Source: an uncultured Clostridia bacterium (GTDB lineage Bacteria > Bacillota > Clostridia > Oscillospirales > Acutalibacteraceae). Taken from it: DNA of 64,000 bases. The position numbers and the translations under genes were made by a program. Shown piece after piece: positions 36,002-43,562 of this stretch. How positions within the stretch are numbered: position 1 is the stretch's first letter; each line of letters starts with the position of its first letter. The stretch is taken from positions 1 through 64,000 of the forward strand of contig CALWIO010000008.1 of NCBI GenBank assembly GCA_944380765.1. Reading direction: 5' to 3'. The notes under the pieces are model-generated. The model was not told the origin of the DNA, did not search any database, and saw only the letters and a program-made list of their open reading frames with translations.

Positions 36002-37195
36002 TTATTTCTCGTCAAGAGCCGCAATTCCGGGAAGCTCTTTACCCTCAAGATATTCAAGAGAAGCGCCGCCGCCTGTTGAAATATGCGACATTTTATCGGC
36101 AAAGCCGAGTTTCTGAATTGCCGCGGCAGAATCGCCGCCGCCGATGATTGAAATTGCGCCGCTGTTCGCGATAGCGGTTGCAACCGCAACTGTACCGGAA
36201 GCAAAGTTTTCCCACTCGGAAACGCCCATAGGTCCGTTCCAGATAACTGTTCCGGCGTCTTTAACCGCGTCAGCGAAAATCTCCTGAGTCTTGGGGCCTA
36301 TGTCAAGTCCCATCCAGCCGTCGGGGATTTCATCGGAATTAACAACCATAGCCTCGGTGTCGGGTTTATACTCCTTACCTATCTTATTATCAACGGGAAT
36401 AAGGAATTTTACGCCCTTATCCTTAGCTTTCTGCATCATTTCAAGAGCAAGGTCAATCTTATCGGCTTCAAGAAGCGAGTCGCCGATATTGTGGCCGAGG
36501 GCTTTCATAAAGGTATATGCCATACCGCCGCCGATAATAAGCGTATCGCACTTGTCGATAAGGTTAGTTATTACGCCGATTTTATCGGAAACCTTAGCGC
36601 CTCCGAGAATAGCAACAAGAGGTCTCTTCGGATTTTCAAGAGCTCCGCCGATAAACTGGATTTCTTTCTGGATAAGATAGCCGCAGGCAGAGGGCAGATA
36701 ATCGGCAACGCCTGTTGTTGAGGAGTGAGCTCTGTGAGCTGAACCGAATGCGTCGTTTACATAAAGGTCAGCAAGAGCTGCAAACTTCTTTGAAAGCTCG
36801 GGGTCATTCTTTGTTTCGCCGGGCTCAAAGCGCACATTTTCAAGGAGAAGAACCTCGCCGTCTTTAAGCTCGGAAGCAAGCTTCTGAGCGCTCTCGCCGA
36901 CAACATCGTCAGCCATTTTAACTTCTTTGCCCAAAAGCTCGGAAAGTCTTTTTGCAACGGGTTTCATTGAGAACTCGGGATTAACCTCGCCCTTCGGTCT
37001 GCCGAGATGAGAGCAAAGAATAACCTTTGCGTTATTGTCTATAAGATATTTAATGGTCGGTAAAGATGCAACGATTCTCTTATCGCTGGTAATTACACCG
37101 TTCTCCATTTTAACATTGAAATCACAGCGAACAAGAACCTTTTTGCCGCTTACCTGAAGGTCTTCAACAGTTTTTTTGCTTAATGCACTGCTCAT
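36002..37195 (-). CDS. pgk: Phosphoglycerate kinase
   Basis: 397 aa. N-terminal substrate site [11 protein letters not shown] and [29 protein letters not shown], and the nucleotide site [11 protein letters not shown] with [19 protein letters not shown]. All standard motifs present. First gene of the glycolytic operon. Confidence 0.97.
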   Translation of the reverse strand: MSSALSKKTVEDLQVSGKKVLVRCDFNVKMENGVITSDKRIVASLPTIKYLIDNNAKVILCSHLGRPKGEVNPEFSMKPVAKRLSELLGKEVKMADDVVGESAQKLASELKDGEVLLLENVRFEPGETKNDPELSKKFAALADLYVNDAFGSAHRAHSSTTGVADYLPSACGYLIQKEIQFIGGALENPKRPLVAILGGAKVSDKIGVITNLIDKCDTLIIGGGMAYTFMKALGHNIGDSLLEADKIDLALEMMQKAKDKGVKFLIPVDNKIGKEYKPDTEAMVVNSDEIPDGWMGLDIGPKTQEIFADAVKDAGTVIWNGPMGVSEWENFASGTVAVATAIANSGAISIIGGGDSAAAIQKLGFADKMSHISTGGGASLEYLEGKELPGIAALDEK

Positions 37196-37235
37196 TTGAA
37201 AAACATCCTTTCATATATAAATTTACCGTAATATA

Positions 37236-37264
37236 TTTTATACTACTGTTTTAATTTTTTCAAG
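37236..37264 (-). promoter_or_regulatory. Promoter of pgk-tpiA-gpmI
   Basis: Minus strand TTGAAA (37264-37259), 17-bp spacer, TAAAAT (37241-37236). Confidence 0.6.
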
Positions 37265-37302
37265 AGTAAAGGCGATATTTGTGAAAAAATTATCATTTTA
37301 AA

Positions 37303-38304
37303 CTAATATAGGCTTAAAATCGCATTTGATTTGTCTATTATCATCTTTTTTAGCTCGCGTGGGGCTCTTACCTTTATACCGTCTCCGTACTGCATAATCC
37401 ATGACACAAGCCCCTCGTTGACCGAAACATTGACCTTGGATATAAAGCTGTTATCATCGTATGGGCGCATATAGCATTTATCGCCGAATTTGTCGGTAAA
37501 TGTTTCAATAAGCTCGTTTCTGCAAATCATTTCAACCGGCTTTATATCACCCGAAAACATAGACAGGTGCTTATTAACATAATCGGCGGTATCGAATGAC
37601 ACAGAATACGGAGAAACCTCGCTGAAACTGCGCGCGCGGGTACCGGTAACGGTTACGGACTTCATACGGTCAATTCTCAGATTCATTAAATTGTCGTATT
37701 TTGTGTGATTGCCGACAAGATAATAATGGTCGTCCGCCCATATCAGCGCGTACGGGTTAACAGTCATTACCTTTTCATCGAAAACCGCCTGACTGCCGTC
37801 AACAATTTTACGCCTTACATAAACAATCTCGACCTGTTTTTTTGAATTTATGGCCGTGTTGAGAGTGTCAATATTATAAAAAATATTTTCGTTGGAGCAT
37901 TTGTTGCGGTTGTCGATATATATCTGCTTTGAAAGCCTTAAAAACTGATATTCGCTGGCAAACCCGGAAAACTTCTTCAAAAGCTGCTTGGTTTTTTTAG
38001 GGGATATAAAATCCGCCGCCTGCACCGCGTCCATAAGCAGGCGAAGCTCCGGAATTTCAAACTCGCCGGTCGCCATAAAATAACCTCTCGGCGATTTTGA
38101 CTTTACAATGTCATAACCGTAATCAATAAGCGCGTCAACAGTATCATATACGCTCTTGCGCTCGCAGCTTATGCCGTAGTCGTCATTGAGATATTTTATT
38201 ATATCCGCGGCTGACAGCACATGCTCCTCATCGGATTTTTTTGTTAGTATGTCGATAATATAAAGCAATTTAAGTTTTTGCTTTGAGCCTGTTTCTCTGT
38301 TCAT
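37303..38304 (-). CDS. WYL-domain transcriptional regulator
   Basis: 333 aa: N-terminal winged helix-turn-helix (residues ~10-75, LSAADIIKYLNDDYGISCERKSVYDTVD), a middle helical part, then a WYL domain (~140-230: VNPYALIWADDHYYLVGNH, NLRIDRMKSV) and a C-terminal WCX-like extension. Such proteins are one-component regulators that may sense nucleotides or other ligands. It overlaps the preceding GH2 gene by four bases (ATGA), so it is translated with it and may control it. Confidence 0.85.
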   Translation of the reverse strand: MNRETGSKQKLKLLYIIDILTKKSDEEHVLSAADIIKYLNDDYGISCERKSVYDTVDALIDYGYDIVKSKSPRGYFMATGEFEIPELRLLMDAVQAADFISPKKTKQLLKKFSGFASEYQFLRLSKQIYIDNRNKCSNENIFYNIDTLNTAINSKKQVEIVYVRRKIVDGSQAVFDEKVMTVNPYALIWADDHYYLVGNHTKYDNLMNLRIDRMKSVTVTGTRARSFSEVSPYSVSFDTADYVNKHLSMFSGDIKPVEMICRNELIETFTDKFGDKCYMRPYDDNSFISKVNVSVNEGLVSWIMQYGDGIKVRAPRELKKMIIDKSNAILSLY

Positions 38305-40055
38305 TTTACAAAATCCAGCTTCTTATTGATATCAATAAGAACTTCCTCGTCTATTTTAATATGCTCACGGTCGTATGTAAGTATTCCGTTGACTTCGTTT
38401 TCAACATCGCTTACCTGCGTGTAAACCGTAACGCTGAGCCCTTTGTCGATAAGCGGAATTATCTGCTTTTCAAACAGCTTTTTATATGCCGCAGTCAAGG
38501 TGTCCTTATGCTTATACATCATATAACCAAAGCTTTTGCGCTCGTCCCAAGTATGGTCGCTGACAATGCGGCTGTAACCTCCGAACTCGGTAAGCGCGAA
38601 TATTCGGCTGTCGGTTTTAGGCATTCTTACGGGAAGCACGTATTTGTGCATACTGTTAAAGTCCCCCGCGCCGTGGTCATACCAGCCGCTCGCGTGGTCA
38701 ACAAGCCTTGTTTTATCAAAGTTTTTAATGCTTTCGGCAATTTTAACCGAATCAAACTGACCCCAGCCCTCGTTAAAAGGCACCCAGCAGCAGATGGAAG
38801 TATGATTGTAAAGCTGATTAAGCATATCGTTAAGCTCGCGTTTATAATCGTCACGCCATTTTTTCTCGCCGCGCTTAAAGGTTTTATAGTTGCCGTCATT
38901 CACTTTTATATGCAGAAGCGGCAGAACGCCGGCGACAAGAGTTCCTATATACTCCCCTCCGCTTACCATATCCTGCCATACGAGCATACCGAGGCGGTCA
39001 CAGTGATAATACCAGCGGTCAAGCTCAACTTTAATGTGTTTTCGGAGCATATTAAAGCCGAGTCTTTTCATAGTCTGAATATCATAAATCATAGCCTCGT
39101 CACAGGGCGGCGTCATTCCGCCGTCGGACCAGTAGCCCTGGTCGAGCAGTCCTTTTTGGAAATATGGCTCGTTATTGAGGAAAAATCTCGGCACTCCGTA
39201 CTTATCCTTATCAATGGAAAATTTGCGCATACCGGCATAGCTTTTAACCTTGTCAACAACGGCCTTGTCCTTGATAAGCTCGATTTTAAGGGTGTATAAA
39301 AAAGGATTTTCCGGACTCCAAAGTTTAAGATTTTCAATTTTAAGGCTTCCCTCGGTTGACTCAAAGGTCTGAGAAAAATCTTTTTCACCGTCATACGCGG
39401 TTACGCGCAGAGAGCACCCCTCACCGTCTGTAAAGGCTTTAATTTTAAGGCTGCCGGTATCAATGTCGGGCGTTAATTTCAGCTTTGTAATATAGCTTTC
39501 GCCTACCGCTTCAAGCCACACGCTCTGCCATATTCCGGAAGTTGCCGTGTACCAGAAGCCGTGAGTATTCAGCACCTGCTTTCCGCGCTGCTGCCAGCCC
39601 TTGTCAGTTGGGTCATAAACGCAGACCACAAGCTCATTTTCACCGTCTTGCAGAAGATTGGTGATGTCAAAGGAAAAAGAACAGTATCCGCCCGAATGCG
39701 TGCCGGCAAGGGAGCTGTTAATAAAGACCTTGCACTGCCAGTCAACCGCGCCGAAATTTATAACAACGCGTTCGCCCTGCATTTGCTCAGGCAGACGGAA
39801 GCGTTTTCTGTACCATAAGCGCTGATTTGAAGAAAGAGGCTTCTCAACGCCGGAAAGCATTGACTCAATCGCGAACGGCACGGTAATATTGCCGTCATAC
39901 TCCTGCGCCCACTCGCATGAAGGCGGTTTTACGGCATATTCGTATTCGCCGTTTAGCGACATCCAGTTTTCTCTCTCAAGCTGAGGACGCGGATATTCCG
40001 GCAGCGGACAGGATTTGTCAACTTTATCAGTCCATCTGGTTTTTAAAAATCCCAT
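38301..40055 (-). CDS. Glycoside hydrolase family 2 protein
   Basis: 584 aa: sugar-binding jelly-roll domain (~residues 25-185), Ig-like sandwich (~188-285) and TIM barrel (~288-580). Acid/base Glu429 (PFNEGWGQ) and nucleophile Glu490 (ALTEFGGYS) are present, so it should be active. No signal peptide, so cytoplasmic. GH2 includes beta-galactosidases, glucuronidases and mannosidases; substrate cannot be read from the sequence. Start ATG 40055 with GGGAGGT upstream. Operon with the WYL regulator. Confidence 0.88.
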   Translation of the reverse strand: MGFLKTRWTDKVDKSCPLPEYPRPQLERENWMSLNGEYEYAVKPPSCEWAQEYDGNITVPFAIESMLSGVEKPLSSNQRLWYRKRFRLPEQMQGERVVINFGAVDWQCKVFINSSLAGTHSGGYCSFSFDITNLLQDGENELVVCVYDPTDKGWQQRGKQVLNTHGFWYTATSGIWQSVWLEAVGESYITKLKLTPDIDTGSLKIKAFTDGEGCSLRVTAYDGEKDFSQTFESTEGSLKIENLKLWSPENPFLYTLKIELIKDKAVVDKVKSYAGMRKFSIDKDKYGVPRFFLNNEPYFQKGLLDQGYWSDGGMTPPCDEAMIYDIQTMKRLGFNMLRKHIKVELDRWYYHCDRLGMLVWQDMVSGGEYIGTLVAGVLPLLHIKVNDGNYKTFKRGEKKWRDDYKRELNDMLNQLYNHTSICCWVPFNEGWGQFDSVKIAESIKNFDKTRLVDHASGWYDHGAGDFNSMHKYVLPVRMPKTDSRIFALTEFGGYSRIVSDHTWDERKSFGYMMYKHKDTLTAAYKKLFEKQIIPLIDKGLSVTVYTQVSDVENEVNGILTYDREHIKIDEEVLIDINKKLDFVK

Positions 40056-40111
40056 TTCAATACCTCCCTTTATTACAGATTTATTTTATAACACAATTAA
40101 AAATTTGTCTA

Positions 40112-40140
40112 TTGAAAACGCTTATTTTTTTTGCTATAAT
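40112..40140 (+). promoter_or_regulatory. Promoter of tRNA-Leu
   Basis: TTGAAA (40112-40117), 17-bp spacer, TATAAT (40135-40140), 14 bases before the mature tRNA 5' end. Confidence 0.75.
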
Positions 40141-40153
40141 GCAAAATGTATCT

Positions 40154-40238
40154 GCGGGTATGGTGGAATTGGCAGACACGCAAGATTTAGGATCTTGTGC
40201 CGAGAGGTGTACAGGTTCGACCCCTGCTACCCGCACCA
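40154..40238 (+). tRNA. tRNA-Leu (anticodon UAG)
   Basis: 85 nt with long variable arm. Acceptor GCGGGTA pairs with TACCCGC, discriminator A, encoded CCA (40236-40238). The anticodon stem CAAGA/TCTTG encloses loop TTTAGGA, giving UAG (Leu, CUN codons). T loop GGTTCGACCCC is normal. Confidence 0.96.
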
Positions 40239-40260
40239 GCGGTTTTTCCGCTTATACAAA

Positions 40261-40292
40261 AAAGAGCCGTAAAAATACGGCTCTTTTATTTT
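40261..40292 (+). terminator. Terminator after tRNA-Leu
   Basis: AAAGAGCCGTA (40261-40271) pairs with TACGGCTCTTT (40276-40286), followed by TATTTTT. The gtrA-like gene ends inside it on the other strand and may share it. Confidence 0.85.
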
Positions 40293-40726
40293 TGCTTTTT
40301 TTTGAAAATAATAAGCTTTGAAAAAACATAATTCAAAACTATGATTAAAACAGAAACAACCGCTTTTGCCCAAAAGCCCTCTATGCCGAACAGGGGCATA
40401 TCGAGTCCCGCTTTATAAAGAATTTCAGGTAAAAAAACTTCAAACAGGCCGGTGACTCCGCGCGCGGCAAAGAAAGAAAAGCCCTCTTTTAATATAACCT
40501 TAACCGAAAAATCCCTGCTCTCAAAAACAAAGTATTTATTTACTATAAAGGCGAAAAGCACCGCCGTTACCCACGCCGCGGCGTTTGAAATGAGCATCTG
40601 AGCCGACACGGCGGGCACAGCGCCCGGCATTAGCTTCATAAGCAGCGAATACACCGCCCAGTTAACGGCAGTTGTTGCGGCTCCAAAAACAATATATAGT
40701 ATAAGCTCACGGTATTTTTTAAGCAT
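40286..40726 (-). CDS. GtrA-family membrane protein
   Basis: 146 aa with four hydrophobic segments and the GtrA pattern YIVFGAATTAVNWAVYSLL at the N-terminus and AAWVTAVLFAFIVNKYFVFESRD in the middle. GtrA-like proteins are proposed to move lipid-linked sugars across the membrane. ATG 40726 is chosen over a TTG two codons upstream; the ribosome-binding site is weak. It stands alone between two tRNA genes. Confidence 0.85.
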   Translation of the reverse strand: MLKKYRELILYIVFGAATTAVNWAVYSLLMKLMPGAVPAVSAQMLISNAAAWVTAVLFAFIVNKYFVFESRDFSVKVILKEGFSFFAARGVTGLFEVFLPEILYKAGLDMPLFGIEGFWAKAVVSVLIIVLNYVFSKLIIFKKKQK

Positions 40727-40807
40727 TTTCAAACTCAGAACACCGCCCCAAAAAAATTATCCATATAACAAATAAAACGGCAGTATATATAACCGCCGTT
40801 TATTTGT

Positions 40808-40900
40808 TGGCGGAGAGCAAGGGATTCGAACCCTCGAAGCCGTTTTAGCAGCTTACACGATTTCCAATCGTGCTCCTTCGACCAGCTCGGACAACTCTCC
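40808..40900 (-). tRNA. tRNA-Ser (anticodon GGA)
   Basis: 93 nt with long variable arm. Acceptor GGAGAGT pairs with GCTCTCC (G-T at the inner pair), discriminator G, encoded CCA (40810-40808). The anticodon stem CACGA/TCGTG encloses TTGGAAA, giving GGA (Ser, UCC/UCU). T arm GGGTTCGAATCCC is normal. Confidence 0.95.
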
Positions 40901-40915
40901 GTGTGACAATATGAT

Positions 40916-40944
40916 ATTATAAATGATACTTTAAATAAAATCAA
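40916..40944 (-). promoter_or_regulatory. Promoter of tRNA-Ser
   Basis: Minus strand TTGATT (40944-40939), 17-bp spacer, TATAAT (40921-40916), 15 bases before the tRNA. Confidence 0.7.
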
Positions 40945-40964
40945 GTACTTTTTTTGAATATGTA

Positions 40965-40995
40965 AAACATAGCGGCACCGCCGGGCGGTACCGCT
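40965..40995 (-). terminator. Terminator after cotJC
   Basis: On the minus strand AGCGGTACC (40995-40987) pairs with GGTGCCGCT (40979-40971) with one wobble, extended by GC-rich inner bases, followed by ATGTTTT. Six bases past the cotJC stop codon. Confidence 0.7.
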
Positions 40996-41000
40996 GTATT

Positions 41001-41450
41001 TTACTTCATTTTTTTGTTGCAGACCGATTTAAGACAATGCTTGTCAAAACTCGGGTTAAAGGCGTAGAAATTCTTGCTGTCGAGTTTATCGGTAGCAAGC
41101 TGCAAGCCCTCGCCGAACCTCTGATAATGCACGATTTCTCTTTCTCTCAAAAACTTGATAGGCTCTCTTACATCGGGGTCGTCAACAAGACGGAGAATGT
41201 TGTCATAGGTTGTTCTCGCCTTCTGTTCCGCCGCCAAATCCTCATGCAGGTCGGTTATAACATCACCCTTTGACTGCAAGTATGCCGCCGTGAAGGGAGA
41301 GCCGCTTGCTGCGACAGGATAAACTCCCGTTGTGTGGTCAACGAAATAGGTGTCAAAGCCGTTTCTCTTGATTTCATCAATCGAAAGATTTCTTGTAAGC
41401 TGATAAACTATCGCGCCTATCATTTCAAGATGGCCCAGTTCTTCCGTACC
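41001..41450 (-). CDS. cotJC: CotJC, C-terminal part (separated by the element)
   Basis: Residues 62-210 of a manganese-catalase-like spore coat protein CotJC. The open frame reads GTEELGHLEMIGAIVYQLT... and ends at 41001 with a normal stop. It contains the ligand-type motifs EELGHLE, DLHEDLAAEQKARTTYD and REREIVHYQRF. It has no start codon or ribosome-binding site of its own: an in-frame TAA stands at 41465-41463, inside the element. Alone it would make at best a fragment from the internal ATG at 41423. Joined to 45138-45322 at the shared core it gives a 210-aa CotJC with no frameshift, so it is intact rather than decayed. Confidence 0.9.
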   Translation of the reverse strand, partial: GTEELGHLEMIGAIVYQLTRNLSIDEIKRNGFDTYFVDHTTGVYPVAASGSPFTAAYLQSKGDVITDLHEDLAAEQKARTTYDNILRLVDDPDVREPIKFLREREIVHYQRFGEGLQLATDKLDSKNFYAFNPSFDKHCLKSVCNKKMK

Positions 41451-41453
41451 TAC
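41442..41453. repeat. Left attachment core of the cotJC element
   Basis: TTCCGTACCTAC; shares TTC-Y-GTACCTA with 45131-45142. The likely crossover dinucleotide is CC at 41449-41450, inside the glycine codon of GTEE. Just inside the element, ACGCC-N7-TGTCCGC (41456-41474) forms one arm of the recombined circle site. Confidence 0.75.
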
Positions 41454-41488
41454 ATACGCCGCTTAAATGTCCGCCGGCTGTAAAGCAT

Positions 41489-43207
41489 TTAAGCCTGCTG
41501 CCTGAATTGAAGGCTGTACAGCTCTTTATACAGACCGTTATTTTTTATAAGCTGTTCATGGCGTCCCTGCTCAACAACCCTGCCGTCGGCAATTACCGCA
41601 ATTTCATCGGCGTTTTTAATTGTTGAAAGCCTGTGCGCTACAACAATAGTTGTTCTGCCCTTGCAAAGCTCGTCAAGCGCCTGCTGAATTAAAATTTCCG
41701 TTGTATTGTCAAGCGCCGAAGTAGCTTCGTCAAGTATAAGAACAGGCGGATTTTTCAAGAACACCCTGGCAATACTCAGCCTTTGCTTTTGTCCTCCCGA
41801 AAGGCGCACTCCCCTTTCGCCTATAACCGTATCGTACCCGTCAGGCATCTGCATTATGGCTTCATGAATGTTGGCTCTTTTTGCCGCCTCTATTACATCC
41901 TCGTCGGAAGCGTCAAGTCTGCCGTAAAGAATATTTTCTTTAACGCTCGCGTTAAAAAGATAAACATCCTGCTGAACAATGCCTATGTTTCTGCGCAGGG
42001 ATTTCATTGTTATTGTGTGAATATCCTTTCCGTCAATCAGTATGCGGCCCTCCTCCACATTGTAAAAACGGGGAATCAGGTGGCAAATGGTTGTTTTTCC
42101 GCCTCCGCTGGGACCGACAAGGGCAAAAGTTTTGCCCTTTTCTATTTTAAGCGATATGTTTCTGAGCACATCTTTTTCCTTGCCGTAGCCGTAAGTGACA
42201 TTCTGAAACTCAATATCGCCTTTTACATTTTCAATATCGACCGCCGAGTCATAATCCTTTTCCGGTTCCTGGTTCATAATTTCAATAAACCTTTCAAAGC
42301 CGGTTACGCCGTTCTGATACTGCTCGGTAAACTCAATCAGAGTTCTTACGGGAGCGATAAAAATGTTTACCGACACAATAAACGCCGTATAATCACCGAA
42401 GCTGATTTTTCCGGAATACAGGAAAAGTCCTCCCGCCAACAACACCACAACATTGAAAATATCGGTAATAAAAGTTGTAGAGGAATGGAACTGACCCATG
42501 GCCTTATATGCGGCTTTGCGGCAATTTACAAATTCCTTGTTTCCTACTTCAAACTTTTCTTTTTCGTTTTCCGAGTTGGTAAAAGCTTTTGTAACTCTTA
42601 TACCCGAAATACTGCTTTCAAGGGCGGCGTTTATTACGGCTATGGCTTCTCTGCTTTTCTTGAATGCGGTTTTCATCTTTTTGCGCAGAGCGGCCGATAT
42701 AATCAGCAGCGACGGTACGCAAAGGAAAATTATAAGCGTAAGGAAAAGATTTACAGAGGAAAGATAAACAAACGCCGTTATTATTGTCAAAACGGAAATG
42801 ATTATATTTTCAGGCCCGTGGTGCGCAAGTTCGCTCACTTCAAACAGGTCGTTTGTCATTCTTGACATTATCTTGCCCGTCTCGTGATCGTCATAGAACT
42901 TATACGGCAAGGTCTGCAAATGCTCAAACATATCACGGCGCATCTGCGCCTGCATTTTTACGCCCATAACATGTCCCTGATACTGAATGAAAAAATTAAG
43001 TCCCATTCTTATAAGATACAGACCTACCAAAACCGCGGCAAAGACTATAATCAGCCTGTATTCTCTATCTGGAATAAGCTCATTGAGCATTTTTCTTGTT
43101 ATCACAGGGTAAAAAATACCGATTACCGAAACAAGAAACGAAGCGCACATATCAAGCGAAAAAATCAGCCTGTGCGGCTTATAGTATGAAACAAAGCGTT
43201 TAAACAT
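41489..43207 (-). CDS. ABC exporter (fused permease-ATPase)
   Basis: 572-aa half-transporter: six-helix membrane domain (about residues 10-310, SYYKPHRLIFSLDM at the start) and ATPase domain with Walker A VGPSGGGKTT, signature RLSGGQKQRLS, Walker B VLILDEATSALD and the H-loop VAHRLST. It resembles MsbA/LmrA-type lipid or drug exporters; as a homodimer it would be complete. Start ATG 43207 has GGAG upstream. It lies inside the cotJC element, divergent from the recombinase operon, and is its only apparent cargo. Substrate unknown. Confidence 0.9.
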   Translation of the reverse strand: MFKRFVSYYKPHRLIFSLDMCASFLVSVIGIFYPVITRKMLNELIPDREYRLIIVFAAVLVGLYLIRMGLNFFIQYQGHVMGVKMQAQMRRDMFEHLQTLPYKFYDDHETGKIMSRMTNDLFEVSELAHHGPENIIISVLTIITAFVYLSSVNLFLTLIIFLCVPSLLIISAALRKKMKTAFKKSREAIAVINAALESSISGIRVTKAFTNSENEKEKFEVGNKEFVNCRKAAYKAMGQFHSSTTFITDIFNVVVLLAGGLFLYSGKISFGDYTAFIVSVNIFIAPVRTLIEFTEQYQNGVTGFERFIEIMNQEPEKDYDSAVDIENVKGDIEFQNVTYGYGKEKDVLRNISLKIEKGKTFALVGPSGGGKTTICHLIPRFYNVEEGRILIDGKDIHTITMKSLRRNIGIVQQDVYLFNASVKENILYGRLDASDEDVIEAAKRANIHEAIMQMPDGYDTVIGERGVRLSGGQKQRLSIARVFLKNPPVLILDEATSALDNTTEILIQQALDELCKGRTTIVVAHRLSTIKNADEIAVIADGRVVEQGRHEQLIKNNGLYKELYSLQFRQQA

Positions 43208-43355
43208 AATATTTCTCCAAAAATTCAATTTCATATTATTATAGCAAAACACAGTCTGTTTTTAAAGAGTGATATTGATATTTTTTACAGTTTCCGAATA
43301 TTAAATTTGTTATAACGGCATACACGGCTTTCATAAATTTTACCGAGGTGATTTT
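43208..43355. promoter_or_regulatory. Divergent promoter region inside the element
   Basis: For the ABC exporter the minus strand has a TATAAT -10 box about 30-35 bases before the start codon, with only a weak TTTAAA at the -35 position. For the recombinase operon the plus strand has GAATATT (43296-43302), 16-bp spacer and CATACA (43319-43324). This matches the sigma-E -35/-10 words, with a spacer slightly longer than usual. GAGGTG (43345-43350) is the ribosome-binding site of the 68-aa ORF. Confidence 0.5.
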
Positions 43356-43562
43356 ATGAAAACCGAAAAACTTTGTTTTAAAGAAAAACACAACACCTTT
43401 ACTAAGAGCGAAAAAGAAGAAAAATTTATGTATTTAGCCGTTTTGAACGCACTTTTTGAAATGAAGCTGATAAACTCTACTGAATACGAAATCTGCTGCC
43501 GAACATTAAAAATCGGCGGCGAAATTTTATTTGCAGGTGACTTAAACGAATATGGAGAATGA
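43356..43562 (+). CDS. Small protein before the serine recombinase; candidate directionality factor
   Basis: 68 aa, not recognised with confidence. Lys/Glu-rich first 24 residues, then a predicted helix pair with LAVLNALFEMKLINSTEYEICCRTL, which recalls SHOCT-like short helical motifs, and an acidic end (GDLNEYGE). It overlaps the recombinase start by 11 bases, so both are co-expressed. Small proteins linked to serine recombinases often act as recombination directionality factors, for example in the C. difficile skin element. That role is inferred from position only. Confidence 0.6.
   Translation: MKTEKLCFKEKHNTFTKSEKEEKFMYLAVLNALFEMKLINSTEYEICCRTLKIGGEILFAGDLNEYGE

Noticed and set aside
38283..39299. 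338-aa open frame on the plus strand opposite the GH2 gene
   Set aside because: It lies wholly opposite a gene with catalytic motifs and full-length homology features, and shows no recognisable motif itself.
41783..42865. 360-aa open frame on the plus strand opposite the ABC exporter
   Set aside because: Shadow of the exporter; low-complexity composition and no start signal.
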